From contig NZ_JAPDFT010000001.1 in assembly GCF_025949665.1 (NCBI RefSeq), positions 868,001 through 932,000 on the forward strand: a stretch of 64,000 nt of DNA. Direction: 5' to 3'. Below the pieces are notes generated by a model. That model was not told the origin of the DNA and searched no databases. It saw only the letters and a list, made by a program, of their open reading frames with translations. Positions 24,200 through 32,750 of the stretch are shown in pieces. A program made the position numbers and the translations under genes. Positions within the stretch are counted from its first letter, which is position 1, and the number at the start of each line of letters is the position of its first letter. This DNA is from Chryseobacterium viscerum. GTDB lineage: Bacteria > Bacteroidota > Bacteroidia > Flavobacteriales > Weeksellaceae.

Positions 24200-24221
24200 A
24201 TTATTTGGTGGTCAATTCTTC

Positions 24222-25358
24222 TTATAAACCTTCTTCCAGCTTCAGTTTATTCACCAAAGGATTGGCATACATGGCTAAGAAATACTCTTTAGAAACCGGA
24301 TCGGATGGATCTATACGCATTTCAAGCCTGCGGGTAAATAACTGTTTTTCCTGTTCCGTGTATTCGGAAGCGTAGGTATTGGTATTATGAAGTAAATCGT
24401 AAGCAATGTATTTGGTTGGCCAAAGTTTATAATTACTGATGATAGAACGGTCAATTACCTGTGCAATGGCCTGCAGCTGTTTGTTTTTATTGTCAATGGT
24501 CGCTGCAATTTCGTCCAGTTCAGTATCAAGGACATCACCGGCATGAAGGTGGATACGTTTCTTTTGTCCCAGAATTCCACTGATGATATTGGTGAAATCT
24601 TCATTTTTCCCTTTAATATATTCCTCATCCCTGTGCTGAGCCAGCAATTGAGGCATTTTTAAAGAATCTGTAGGATCGTACTCATAGGAAATAGAGATCG
24701 GAACTATTTTTAAAGTTTTAAAATAATCTATCAGTGACTGATCTCCAGCTGCCATGGCAAGCATTTTTAAAACACCCTGCTGGGTAGAATCATTACCGTT
24801 TTTGGTACGGCCCTCACGTTGGGCAATCCATACAGAACGGTTTCCCTGATGCAATTGCTCCTTAATATATTCAGACATCGTCTGTGAACTTGTAAGTTGT
24901 TCACGAAGGGACAAACCTCTTTGTACCAAAAAATTCCGGTTCAGTTTTGCCAGTACGTTTAAGAATTTTTTGCGGACAAGATTATCTCCGATAGCAGAAG
25001 CGGTCATAATATAGCCACCCTCCAGCAAAACCAGATTAAGCAGTGAAGTATCCAGAACGATATCCCTGTGGTTTGAGATGAAAAGGTAAGGGGTGTTCTT
25101 ATCCAGCTTATCGAAGCCTGAGGTCGTTAAGCCGTCAGAACTTTTCGCAAGGATCTGACGAACGGCATACGCTACAAACTGATGCTGGAAATCACTGATG
25201 GAATGAACATTTTTAAACTGTTCCAGCCAAACCTGCTCATCCGTATCAGGAAAAGTAAAATTCATCAGAGCTTTCATCATCGGATCACGGGCTATGCTCT
25301 GTAATCTCTCATTCACTTCCTGATCATAGAAATACCGGATTTCATCAAACTTAGACAT
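24222..25358 (-). CDS. 1-acyl-sn-glycerol-3-phosphate acyltransferase-like protein
   Basis: 378 residues. The acyltransferase motif NHRDIVLD (HxxxxD type: His-Arg-Asp variant in SNHRDIVLDTSLLN, about residues 96-110) is followed by NFLVQRGL, then VWIAQREGRTKNG (motif III with the EGR glycine) and KIVPISISYEYDPTDS (motif IV), which fit PlsC-type enzymes. These transfer an acyl chain to lysophosphatidate in the inner membrane. The C-terminal part (about 250-378) is longer than that of small PlsC proteins. It starts cleanly at ATG 25358 and stands alone between terminators. Confidence 0.83.
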   Translation of the reverse strand: MSKFDEIRYFYDQEVNERLQSIARDPMMKALMNFTFPDTDEQVWLEQFKNVHSISDFQHQFVAYAVRQILAKSSDGLTTSGFDKLDKNTPYLFISNHRDIVLDTSLLNLVLLEGGYIMTASAIGDNLVRKKFLNVLAKLNRNFLVQRGLSLREQLTSSQTMSEYIKEQLHQGNRSVWIAQREGRTKNGNDSTQQGVLKMLAMAAGDQSLIDYFKTLKIVPISISYEYDPTDSLKMPQLLAQHRDEEYIKGKNEDFTNIISGILGQKKRIHLHAGDVLDTELDEIAATIDNKNKQLQAIAQVIDRSIISNYKLWPTKYIAYDLLHNTNTYASEYTEQEKQLFTRRLEMRIDPSDPVSKEYFLAMYANPLVNKLKLEEGL

Positions 25359-25753
25359 GCAGTTAGGTAAAAATTAAAACTTTTGCAAAAGAACGAAAAT
25401 TTATTGGGGGATAGGGTATAATGGGTGTTAAAGTATTATGAAGGGCGTAGGAGTTCGGGGAATATTGCGTTAATTGTAAAAGAAAATCATAATTATATTT
25501 CTAATGTTTACATTCAACTCTGCTCCAAAAATAGATTTTTTTTCACAACTTTATTCTTCCGTATTTTATAAATCCTACATTTCCACTAACACATCTGCCA
25601 TATTCATATTTAAATCATCTTTAAGCGTTTTTACCAATAAAAATAAAACAGGTAACCCTATAGATTACCTGTTTTTTGAATTATTTTATTTATAATTTTC
25701 TTTATTAAGTTCCATTAATTATAGAAAAAACATTTTTGAACATGACCAAAAAT
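25359..25753. other. 395-bp intergenic region before the RHS array
   Basis: No convincing gene; a 63-codon plus-strand frame at 25504-25695 has no recognisable features. A good terminator lies at 25644-25677. Confidence 0.4.
25644..25677. terminator. Bidirectional terminator at the end of the RHS array
   Basis: AAAACAGGTAA (25645-25655) and TTACCTGTTTT (25665-25675), perfect 11-bp stem with A/T flanks on both sides. Confidence 0.72.
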
Positions 25754-26062
25754 TTATTTAATGATTTTTTCAGGAAAAAAATCTTTTAGATCAATATCAT
25801 AAATTACAGGATTACATTTTTTTTCAGAGATATTCTCTTTAGGAACCTTTGAAATATTACTTAAAATATCATCTATATTTTCGTAAACAATATTTCCTTT
25901 TAGATCAATGTCTGTTACATTACAAAAATTTCGAGTGTCTTGTATGGTAATCCACGCTTTATAAATTTCATTTTTTGGTGGTGGTAGTGGCATGTAATGA
26001 TATTTTATAAAATACTCGTAATTGAAATCTTTATCTAGTATAGCCATTGAAGAAACAAACAT
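25754..26062 (-). CDS. Detached C-terminal part of the last RHS toxin cassette
   Basis: 102 residues, opening MFVSSMAILDKDFNYEYFIK. It overlaps the end of the RHS fragment at 26035-26886 in another frame. Read in the other register across the overlap, the protein would continue from SRDVFVNRDYSS into DNYMFVSSMAILDKDF, so this looks like the natural end of the toxin separated by a frameshift near 26070-26076. Alternative: a separate immunity gene that overlaps the toxin. The continuous reading is more convincing because the sense of the text carries on without a break. Confidence 0.5.
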   Translation of the reverse strand: MFVSSMAILDKDFNYEYFIKYHYMPLPPPKNEIYKAWITIQDTRNFCNVTDIDLKGNIVYENIDDILSNISKVPKENISEKKCNPVIYDIDLKDFFPEKIIK

Positions 26063-26886
26063 ATAGTTATCATACTTGAATAGTCTCTATTCACAAAAAC
26101 ATCTCTTGATTTAGCAATTGAGGAAATTCCTGTACCAAAAAGATCATCATATCTCACGGACAAACATGATCCCATAATCAGATTTTTGCCATCCTTAACA
26201 TATTTGGCAATCCCGATGAGACTTTCTATACTGTTTCTTGTTTCCGCAGCCAATTTACTTTTATCAGATGTATACTGTTGCATATGACTCCCTAGGATTT
26301 TTTCAGTTTTAAGATTTGTATAAAAGCCTGTATCTCCTGTCATTCTATATCCCGTCTCAGAATTTGAATCAGGAATTACTTCTCCTTTTTCATCAAATAC
26401 ATAACGTAGACTTTGTAAACCATGTGCATTAATAAAAATGTTGTCGGCAAGATTTTGTCCCAGATATGCTATTAATTTTTCCAAAGCATCTTTTAAGCTT
26501 GAAGCATCAATTACATGCCAACCGTTTTTTTCAAAATCGCTATTAACGAAATTACCAACATGCCCAGCATCTCCCCTTAAAAAATTCAGGATGATGTTAG
26601 TTGCTGTAGATCCTCCACCGGTTCGTTTACCAATCCAGTTATTTTCTATATATCCTGAGGTAAAATTCCCACTTCCTCCTGCAAACCACCATGAGCCATC
26701 AGGTACACTAATTTCTAACCCTCCATCATATGGTTTATTTCTCATCCCATCCGGATCTGTAAACATCACAGGATTATCAGCTCCATAGTGATAAGGGCTA
26801 AATCTCCTAAATGCTTCCGCTAATGGATCTGTGGTTCCCCATCTTCCCAAATCCGGCATATACATCCTTGCACCATAATCATACAT
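26035..26886 (-). pseudogene. RHS C-terminal cassette with caspase/CHAT-like toxin domain, frameshifted
   Basis: 283 residues in frame. The RHS core end ([39 protein letters not shown]) covers residues 1-47. A variable tip follows from about 75: a strand DNIFINAHGLQSLRYVF and later KNLIMGSCLSVRYDD. The pairs His-Gly after one strand and Ser-Cys after another are the catalytic dyad pattern of clan CD cysteine peptidases (caspases, CHAT). The reading ends early at 26035, and the expected continuation lies in the overlapping frame (25754-26062). Upstream the core continues without an ATG to 27066, so the cassette is a displaced tip and not an independent gene. Confidence 0.6.
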
Positions 26887-27066
26887 TCCATTTTCCTGAA
26901 GTTCTTTGCCATTATATTTATAGCTGTAGAAACTTCCGAAACCTGAGGTGCTGAAAGAACCCGAGATATGGTTCAGCCCAAAAGGGTAATAATTGTTGGT
27001 ATCGATAATTTCAGGAGCGCCTGTGCTGCTTTTGATAAAACTTACCCTGGTATTTCCAAGATGGTC
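26887..27066 (-). pseudogene. RHS core remnant in front of the caspase-like cassette
   Basis: Reads DHLGNTRVSFIKSSTG and NNYYPFGLNHISG in frame with the cassette downstream. It starts abruptly at about 27066, the same place in the RHS core where other displaced cassettes start. No start codon. Confidence 0.65.
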
Positions 27067-27190
27067 TTTTTACCAACACATCTGAAACACCTGGTATGAT
27101 CTTCAATATTTTAAATGACCTATTTTCTCTTTTCTACTGTTCTGGCTATCAGTAATATCATTTAAATTGAGATTTTCATTCTTATTTTTA

Positions 27191-27223
27191 AAATTAGAGT
27201 ATTGATTTTCAATACTCTAATTT
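27191..27223 (-). repeat. Conserved 33-bp hairpin, copy 4, cassette boundary
   Basis: AAATTAGAGTATTGA (27191-27205) and TCAATACTCTAATTT (27209-27223), a perfect 15-bp stem. Identical arms to copy 1 at 33794-33827. Probable terminator at the end of the immunity transcript. Confidence 0.75.
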
Positions 27224-27307
27224 ATCACCAACATGTTTGAAACATTACCTTATTTTATAACACGAGCGAGAACGCTAACACTAGCTTGCAGTTTGTTGCT
27301 TATGTAT

Positions 27308-27748
27308 TTAATTATTTTTTACAAACTCGTATTTTAGCATTTCATCAGGATCACCTTCCCATATAAAAATATTCCAAGGTGGATTATTTCCATTGATACC
27401 TTGCCCTGAGATATAAAATAAAATTTCCCCTTTTGTTCCCTCGGGTAGATTATATTTTATAGTAATTCCATTGTCTATATTATCAATAATACCACTTTCT
27501 ACATTTTCTGTAAACTGCCAAGTTCCTTCAGTATTTAATTCTCTATTTTTATTTTTTGGAAAACTACTGATTTTATAATGATCGACCCCTTTCAAAATAC
27601 AAGTTCCATTTTTATTTAATTTGATATATGCATTATCAGATGACTTCCAAGTACCTATAAAATCTGATTGTTTTGGCTTAGTTTTACCACAACTATATAA
27701 CATAATTGTTAATAGTGTAATTAATAAATGTTTTAATTTTGTTTTCAT
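27308..27748 (-). CDS. Candidate immunity lipoprotein of the preceding RHS cassette
   Basis: 146 residues with a lipoprotein signal MKTKLKHLLITLLTIMLYSCG (Cys after LYS). The mature part looks like a small lipocalin-type barrel: DFIGTWKSSDNAYIKLNKNG, NTEGTWQFTENVE, GEILFYISGQG. The start codon overlaps the in-frame end of the toxin reading (ATGA at 27745-27748), the usual coupling of toxin and immunity gene. As a lipoprotein, it would neutralise a toxin acting in the periplasm or envelope; inferred from localisation. No family recognised. Confidence 0.65.
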   Translation of the reverse strand: MKTKLKHLLITLLTIMLYSCGKTKPKQSDFIGTWKSSDNAYIKLNKNGTCILKGVDHYKISSFPKNKNRELNTEGTWQFTENVESGIIDNIDNGITIKYNLPEGTKGEILFYISGQGINGNNPPWNIFIWEGDPDEMLKYEFVKNN

Positions 27749-28500
27749 TTTAGATATAATACTTCTGTCCAGTGAAATGATTGAGTAGTTTTAGACCCCC
27801 AACCTGTTTTAAATTTATCATTAATAAGTTTCCCCGCTGTCTGTTGTCAAATTGGAAGATAGCCAAGCACAGGAGGGCGGGACGCAGATTGCATTGTAGA
27901 AGAATTTTCAACATGAAATGAAACAACTACACTCTTATTATATGCTGCTGCCGTGTATTCTAAGTTATAAGATCCTAAATATGTTACTGCTAAATTCCCT
28001 GTTAACCCGCCTGTTAATAACGTTGAATAATCTTTAAGATAAAGCCCAACTCCTTTAATACCACCTAGCTTATAAGAATTTGACCCCTCTAAACTACTTT
28101 GACTTAAAGCCATTTTAGATAGGATAATATCCCTAGTGGCTTGTACATGATTATGTTGTCTTAGCATTTCTGTCATTAAGTCTCCATTAGTAAAATCTCG
28201 ATGTCTTGGACCTGTTCCTGAAAGCCATTCTACGCCTAACTGCCAAGGAGTTATTTCTTGATTAGAAGGAAAATTCTCACCAAGCTTCAACACATGTCCT
28301 ACCATTTCTTGTGCTGTATTCGCATTTCCAGCAGCTCCTCCTGTCCACCAGCTCATATAGCCGTTATTGGTTTTGAGAGAGAAATCTCCTCCGTTTTGAA
28401 CTGCTGCCATTAAATCTGCATATGCTTGCGTTTTTCCAAAAATTCCCTGAGTAGATCCCCCACCAGTTCGTTTACCAAGTCCGGAATTTACCACGTAGTC
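27745..28500 (-). pseudogene. RHS C-terminal toxin cassette inactivated by a nonsense codon
   Basis: A displaced tip: [20 protein letters not shown] and [20 protein letters not shown] are linker sequences shared with other cassettes. The tip contains GTGPRHRDFTNGDLMTEML, VTYLGSYNLEYTA and ENSSTMQSASRPPVLGYLPI. A TGA at 27847-27849 ends it there, but the same frame continues for 33 residues (QQTAGKLINDKFKTGWGSKT, then TQSFHWTEVLYLK) to a TGA that overlaps the immunity ATG. A single TGG to TGA change explains this. Toxin family not assigned. Its 5' end is joined to an immunity fragment at about 28500 without an ATG or RHS core. Confidence 0.75.
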
Positions 28501-28766
28501 CGGCGAGCATTATCAAGTTCTTTCAGTACAATATATTCTCCATAATTCTCAAAATTTTCAAGTATCTTAACTTTAAGTTTTTTAAGTTCTTCCCTATCAG
28601 TTAAGTTTTCTTCTCTTCGGAAAGCAAAAAAAAGAGTATTACTATCTGAAAACAAACATTTATATATTTTTTTTAAACGAATTAAATCCTCTGACACATC
28701 TAAATCAAAATCTTCAATAGAAAGAAGATTTATATTTTTATTCAAAATACTATTATTAATTTCCAC
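28488..28766 (-). pseudogene. Truncated duplicate of the immunity gene at 33880-34425
   Basis: The first 88 residues (MEINNSILNKNINLLSIEDF onward) match the 181-residue protein with one change (REELKK for KEELKK). After NAR the reading runs into RHS DNA and ends RTTW. The junction, at about 28501-28505, shares three bases (CGC) between the immunity sequence and the RHS linker, which indicates illegitimate recombination. The duplicate lies directly downstream of the complete immunity gene at 28798. Confidence 0.8.
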
Positions 28767-28797
28767 AGATCTTCAAAATAATATATTAATCAAAATT

Positions 28798-29403
28798 TTA
28801 TCTATTTCGGTTAATCTTAATATCCCAATAAAAACCTAATGAGTTTAAAATCTTTTTATACCATGGTCTAGAAAATTCTTCTTTCAAAGCTAAAGGAGAT
28901 CTTGTGGTCTCCCATGGAAAATCCATATCTTGACTTTTACGTAACCATAATACGTCTGGTTGTGATTCTCTGGAAGCTGTATATAAATAAGGAAGATTTG
29001 TTAAGGGTATATTTCCTAGTGGTAATCTCTGTGTATACTTAACAATTTCTGCTTCTTGTTCAATATTTTTTATAAAAATTAATGTTGGAAACTCATAATA
29101 ATGAAACATTCTATTAATTAGTTCCCTATTTATAAGAGTATCTATTTTTAATTTACATAAAATAATTCTATTGTCATCACCAATACTAACTAATATTTTG
29201 TCTGAAATAAAATTAATTGTATTCATAAGATTATCATTCTCTACCCATCGTTTAAACCCAAGAAAATATACATAAGAAGTATTTATTGAAAAATATTTAA
29301 AAATATCATCCCATTTTATTTGTTTTATTTCAAGATCATTTTCCATATCTTTTATACTAATTATGTCCTCATTATATCGGAATAAATCTAAACTCTTGTC
29401 CAT
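28798..29403 (-). CDS. Candidate immunity protein of the HxH-type RHS cassette
   Basis: 201 residues, cytoplasmic, no signal peptide, A/T-rich, family not recognised. It begins 5 bases after the stop of the RHS cassette 29409-30458, the usual position of an immunity gene. The sequence has alternating charged and aromatic residues (ENDLEIKQIKWDDIFKYFSI, RLPLGNIPLTNLPYLYTASR). It shows no visible similarity to the immunity protein of the related toxin in the main RHS gene (33880-34425), although the two toxins share their fold. Confidence 0.6.
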   Translation of the reverse strand: MDKSLDLFRYNEDIISIKDMENDLEIKQIKWDDIFKYFSINTSYVYFLGFKRWVENDNLMNTINFISDKILVSIGDDNRIILCKLKIDTLINRELINRMFHYYEFPTLIFIKNIEQEAEIVKYTQRLPLGNIPLTNLPYLYTASRESQPDVLWLRKSQDMDFPWETTRSPLALKEEFSRPWYKKILNSLGFYWDIKINRNR

Positions 29404-29408
29404 AAAAA

Positions 29409-30458
29409 TTATTTTTTATAATTCCAGTAATTAAATGGAGCATGCCAAGGATATTGAGCGGAACTTCCATACGTAGAGCCTCCAATAATAAATCTAAAAT
29501 GAGAATGAATCCCTATTGATCCTGTAGGATTGGCATGAGGAATTCCATAATCCCATCGCAATAAATTTCCACCTTGAATATTACTTTTCATAGAAAATAT
29601 TGTACCTCCTGGAACACCTGGTCCATTTCCGTAAAGAGCCTCTACTTTATAGCCTCCAATTTTAAGCCCATTTTTTCCAAAAACACCATATCCTCCTCTA
29701 AGTCCAAAAGGATTTATTTGAGATGCTTCTTTTAATATTATTGCTTCAGCAGCTTTTTCTGTTAGGTACCCTGCACCGTATGAATAATCATTTGAGGTAT
29801 AATTAGGAATGTTACTCGTAATATCTATTAAACTATTAAGTGTTTTTACTGTTCCATAAGCTCCTAAAGTAAAAGTATTAGCAAGCCCATTCCAATAACT
29901 TTCTCCAAAAAATTGTCCTTTAATATAATTCCAAGATGACTGAGCTCCTCCTACAAATCCATCAAAATAACTATCACTTAAAGTTTTATCTTCAAACTTC
30001 ATCATATGTCCTACCATCTCCTGAGCTGTTGTAGCATCTCCCAAAGCTCCTCCTGTCCACCAGCTCATATAGCCGTTTTTGGTTTTAAGCGAAAAGTCTC
30101 CTCCATTTTTGATAGATGCCATCAAATCTCTATAAGCCTGTGTTTCTCCAAAAGTTTCTCCACCACCTCCTGTCCATGGTTTGGCGTCATATACTCCTCC
30201 CAAGGAATAGTCTTGCTGTCCTGAAAATGCCATGATGTTTGCACGGCTTCCTTTCCCGCCACTGGCATAATAGGATAACATCCCATTTCCAAAGCCCATA
30301 GAGCTGGGATCTTTTTCTGCCGGTGACATGGCGCGCCTTCCATCCGGATCTATAAAGCTTATCGGGTTATTAAAAGCATAATTATATGGGGTAAATCTTC
30401 TGGAGGTTTCTGCTAACGGGTCTACGACACCCCATCTTCCAATGTCAGACATATACAT
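29409..30458 (-). CDS. Displaced RHS C-terminal cassette with HxH-type toxin tip
   Basis: 349 residues in frame, beginning inside the RHS core (MYMSDIGRWGVVDPLAETSR, DPDG at about residue 40). The linker GETQAYRDLMASIKNGGDFS through KAAEAIILKEA is almost identical to that of the full-length RHS protein. The tip (about 265-349) has GGTIFSMKSNIQGG, LLRWDYGIPHANPTG and HSHFRFIIGG, then a further His in YPWHAPF. The full-length RHS has the same skeleton (GTIFS, R-x-D-Y, P, H-x-H) with different sequence. The catalytic type is unassigned, but paired His suggests a metal-dependent or nuclease-like active site. The reading is open upstream into the core but has no proper start. Confidence 0.7.
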   Translation of the reverse strand: MYMSDIGRWGVVDPLAETSRRFTPYNYAFNNPISFIDPDGRRAMSPAEKDPSSMGFGNGMLSYYASGGKGSRANIMAFSGQQDYSLGGVYDAKPWTGGGGETFGETQAYRDLMASIKNGGDFSLKTKNGYMSWWTGGALGDATTAQEMVGHMMKFEDKTLSDSYFDGFVGGAQSSWNYIKGQFFGESYWNGLANTFTLGAYGTVKTLNSLIDITSNIPNYTSNDYSYGAGYLTEKAAEAIILKEASQINPFGLRGGYGVFGKNGLKIGGYKVEALYGNGPGVPGGTIFSMKSNIQGGNLLRWDYGIPHANPTGSIGIHSHFRFIIGGSTYGSSAQYPWHAPFNYWNYKK

Positions 30459-30632
30459 CCTTGCTCCGTAATCATTCCAGCCGGTTTCCTTTTGTAATTC
30501 TTTACCATTGTACTGGTAATTATAAGATGGGTTACCTCCTACAGTATTATATCCTGAGTGCTTTAACCCAAAAGGATAATAGTTATTTTCTTCCAGAGCT
30601 TCTGCGCTGCCAACGGTATTTTTTAGTAATAT
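30459..30632 (-). pseudogene. RHS core remnant in front of the HxH cassette
   Basis: Reads LLKNTVGSAEALEENNYYPF and NYQYNGKELQKETGWNDYGA in frame with the cassette. The beginning, at about 30632, equals a point inside the core of the full-length gene (EALEENNYYPFGLKH). Confidence 0.65.
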
Positions 30633-30636
30633 TCAA

Positions 30637-30669
30637 AAATTAGAGCATTGAAATCCAATGCCCTAATTT
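30637..30669 (-). repeat. Conserved 33-bp hairpin, copy 3, cassette boundary
   Basis: AAATTAGAGCATTG and CAATGCCCTAATTT. The stem has one mismatch and differs from the other copies at several positions (GCATTG in place of GTATTG, with the matching change on the other arm), so the stem is kept by compensating change. Confidence 0.65.
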
Positions 30670-30709
30670 ATTATCAAAATTTTTGGAATATTATTAATAC
30701 TATCAGTTT

Positions 30710-31339
30710 TTAAATAGATTTATTATTTCTAAAAATCCTCAATAAGATTGGTGAAAGACCTCCTGAAACAATTAAGAACAATCCTAAATTTGATATATTC
30801 AATTTATTAGGAAACATTACCATTAACATTAGCCATGTTAACATTATTCCAATCATTATATAACCATAAATCTTAGCTGATTTAGTATTATACCAATTGT
30901 ATTCAACAATCAAATCATTACTTCTTTTTTTATTCTGCAAAGTAATAATTTCAATTAAATCTTCTTTAAAATCTAAATAATTCCCACTATCTTTTTTAGG
31001 AATATTCAAAAAAATTTTATAAGACTTAAAGACTAATCTACATCCATAAAATGTTTCAGTTTCACTAAAATTATAATTACGAATATCTATTATATCAATT
31101 TTTTTATTGTTAAAAAAAATATAATCATTATCCAAAATTATATTATATGTAATTGTACAATTATTTTTAATTAACATAAAGCTTAAAGCTGATAATGCAA
31201 AAAGTACAATCGCAGGAAAAATTTTTGGATTATAATAAATAGAAGTTAGTATAGTTAATAATATTACGAAAATAAAAGCAAAAGACATAAACAATATCAG
31301 TCTTTTTATTGAAAAATTTTTAAATTTATACTTTTTCAT
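30710..31339 (-). CDS. Candidate membrane immunity protein
   Basis: 209 residues, A/T-rich. Two N-terminal membrane spans (LILFMSFAFIFVILLTILTS, IFPAIVLFALSALSFMLI), a beta-rich middle (DNDYIFFNNKKIDIIDIRNY, as in PH-like domains) and two C-terminal spans (YIMIGIMLTWLMLMVMFPNK, LFLIVSGGLSPILL). It starts 10 bases after the stop of the RHS cassette 31349-32218, whose tip is itself hydrophobic. A membrane immunity protein for a membrane-acting toxin is a reasonable inference. Family not recognised. Confidence 0.6.
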   Translation of the reverse strand: MKKYKFKNFSIKRLILFMSFAFIFVILLTILTSIYYNPKIFPAIVLFALSALSFMLIKNNCTITYNIILDNDYIFFNNKKIDIIDIRNYNFSETETFYGCRLVFKSYKIFLNIPKKDSGNYLDFKEDLIEIITLQNKKRSNDLIVEYNWYNTKSAKIYGYIMIGIMLTWLMLMVMFPNKLNISNLGLFLIVSGGLSPILLRIFRNNKSI

Positions 31340-31348
31340 TTAATTTAT

Positions 31349-32218
31349 TTATGGGTACCAAATTGTAGATTTTCTACCAATACTCTTATCTAATTGATCA
31401 CTTACTCCAAACATATAGTCTGCTACTCCATAAATTGCAATCCCTGCAAGGATGGCGGGAGCTGCTGCAACTATAACAGGAGCTGTGGCAAATGTAGCAA
31501 CAGCTGTTGCACCTAATAGACCAAGATTTACAATTGAATGGGCATCCCAAGTATCAGTTCCAAATTCATATAATGTTACACCAGCAGTTAATGCTGTACC
31601 AACATAGCCTAATCTTTTAGATATTTTACCTACAGATTTCATAAATCCTTCGGTTGATCTTAAAATCTTTCCTGCTCTAATACCACTAACTGCTGAAAGA
31701 AACGTTGAAGCGTTTATTTTGTTTATGTTAGATAATTTATTGTACTCATCTATTATCATATTAGCATTTCCTAATTGTCCATTTAAATGCTTTTCAGTGT
31801 CTTTAAAAAAATCTTCCGTTTGATATTTCATTAAAGAATGACTTGCACTTTCTATATCATTCGTAAGTCCTAATAAACCATCTCCAGCGAGCTTTAACAT
31901 ATGCCCCACCATTTCCTGAGCTGTATTGGCATCACCTAAAGCACCTCCTGTCCACCAGCTCATATAGCCGTTATTGGTTTTGAGAGAGAAATCTCCTCCG
32001 TTTTGAACTGCTGCCATTAAATCTGCATATGCTTGCGTTTTTCCAAAAGTTCCCTGAGTAGAACCCCCACCAGTTCGTTTATCAAGTCCGGAATTTACTA
32101 CGTAGTCCGGCGTAAAGCTTCCGTTCATCCCGGCAAACCACCACGATCCTTCTGGGATATTACTGATCATCCCTCCGTCATAAGGTACATTTCTCATCCC
32201 ATCCGGGTCTATAAACAT
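31349..32218 (-). CDS. Displaced RHS C-terminal cassette with hydrophobic tip
   Basis: 289 residues, starting at [16 protein letters not shown] inside the core. Linker [20 protein letters not shown] as in the other cassettes. The tip (from about residue 110) has a helical part ([20 protein letters not shown]) and ends in a hydrophobic region: [20 protein letters not shown], then [20 protein letters not shown] and [20 protein letters not shown], which resembles a membrane-inserting hairpin as in pore-forming toxins. Activity is inferred from hydrophobicity only. The RHS core upstream has stop codons, so the cassette cannot be read as an RHS protein from its own 5' end. Confidence 0.62.
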   Translation of the reverse strand: MFIDPDGMRNVPYDGGMISNIPEGSWWFAGMNGSFTPDYVVNSGLDKRTGGGSTQGTFGKTQAYADLMAAVQNGGDFSLKTNNGYMSWWTGGALGDANTAQEMVGHMLKLAGDGLLGLTNDIESASHSLMKYQTEDFFKDTEKHLNGQLGNANMIIDEYNKLSNINKINASTFLSAVSGIRAGKILRSTEGFMKSVGKISKRLGYVGTALTAGVTLYEFGTDTWDAHSIVNLGLLGATAVATFATAPVIVAAAPAILAGIAIYGVADYMFGVSDQLDKSIGRKSTIWYP

Positions 32219-32487
32219 AACAGGATTATCTGCTCCATAATGGTAAGGGCTAAATCGTCTGAAACCTTCAGCTAATGGATCTATTACGCCCCATCTTCCA
32301 AGATCAGACAGATTTCTTGCATCGTAATCATTCTATCATGCTTCGTTTTGTAATTCTTTATCGTTGTATTGATAATTGTAAGATAGGTTGCTACCTCCTA
32401 TAGCATTGTATCCGGCATGCTTTAATCCAAAAGGATAATAGTTGTTTTCTTCAAGAGCTTTTGCACCAATGCTAGTATTTTTAAGTA
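32219..32487 (-). pseudogene. Decayed RHS core remnant with in-frame stops
   Basis: Reads LEENNYYPFGLKHAGYNAIG, then YNDKELQNEA followed by TGA TAG, then [15 protein letters not shown]. The intact version has KETGWNDYGARMYM. Two adjacent stops and several changes show that this copy is no longer under selection for reading through. Confidence 0.75.
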
Positions 32488-32494
32488 AGATTCA

Positions 32495-32527
32495 AAATTA
32501 GAGTATTGAAAATTAATACTCTAATTT
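32495..32527 (-). repeat. Conserved 33-bp hairpin, copy 2, cassette boundary
   Basis: AAATTAGAGTATT (32495-32507) and AATACTCTAATTT (32515-32527), a 13-bp stem. Same place relative to the cassettes as the other copies. Confidence 0.72.
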
Positions 32528-32548
32528 ATCACCAACATATTTGCAAAG

Positions 32549-32746
32549 TTACCATTTATCTAAGTAATTAATTATTATACCAATAATTATAGCTATAGGT
32601 ATCAAAAATAAGCCAGCCATATTATTTTTGGCTCCTTCTTTTTCTATATTAGAGTTATATGCTTCAGACATTTTTTTTGAATTAAATTTATATACAAAAA
32701 TCCATCTTATAAAAACTCCAAATCCTCCAAATACAAAATCTATCAT
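32549..32746 (-). CDS. Small membrane protein, candidate immunity gene
   Basis: 65 residues with two hydrophobic spans (FVFGGFGVFIRWIFVYKF and AGLFLIPIAIIIGIIINYL). It starts 4 bases after the stop of the RHS cassette 32751-33689, so it stands in the immunity position. No family recognised; the size and hydrophobic nature make a confident functional call impossible. Confidence 0.5.
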   Translation of the reverse strand: MIDFVFGGFGVFIRWIFVYKFNSKKMSEAYNSNIEKEGAKNNMAGLFLIPIAIIIGIIINYLDKW

Positions 32747-32750
32747 AATA

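Noticed and set aside
25504..25695. 63-codon plus-strand frame before the RHS array
   Set aside because: It contains the terminator hairpin at 25644-25677 and has no protein-like features beyond hydrophobic composition.
26438..26788. 116-codon plus-strand frame in the RHS array
   Set aside because: Antisense shadow of the RHS core; the same kind of shadow appears opposite other core copies.
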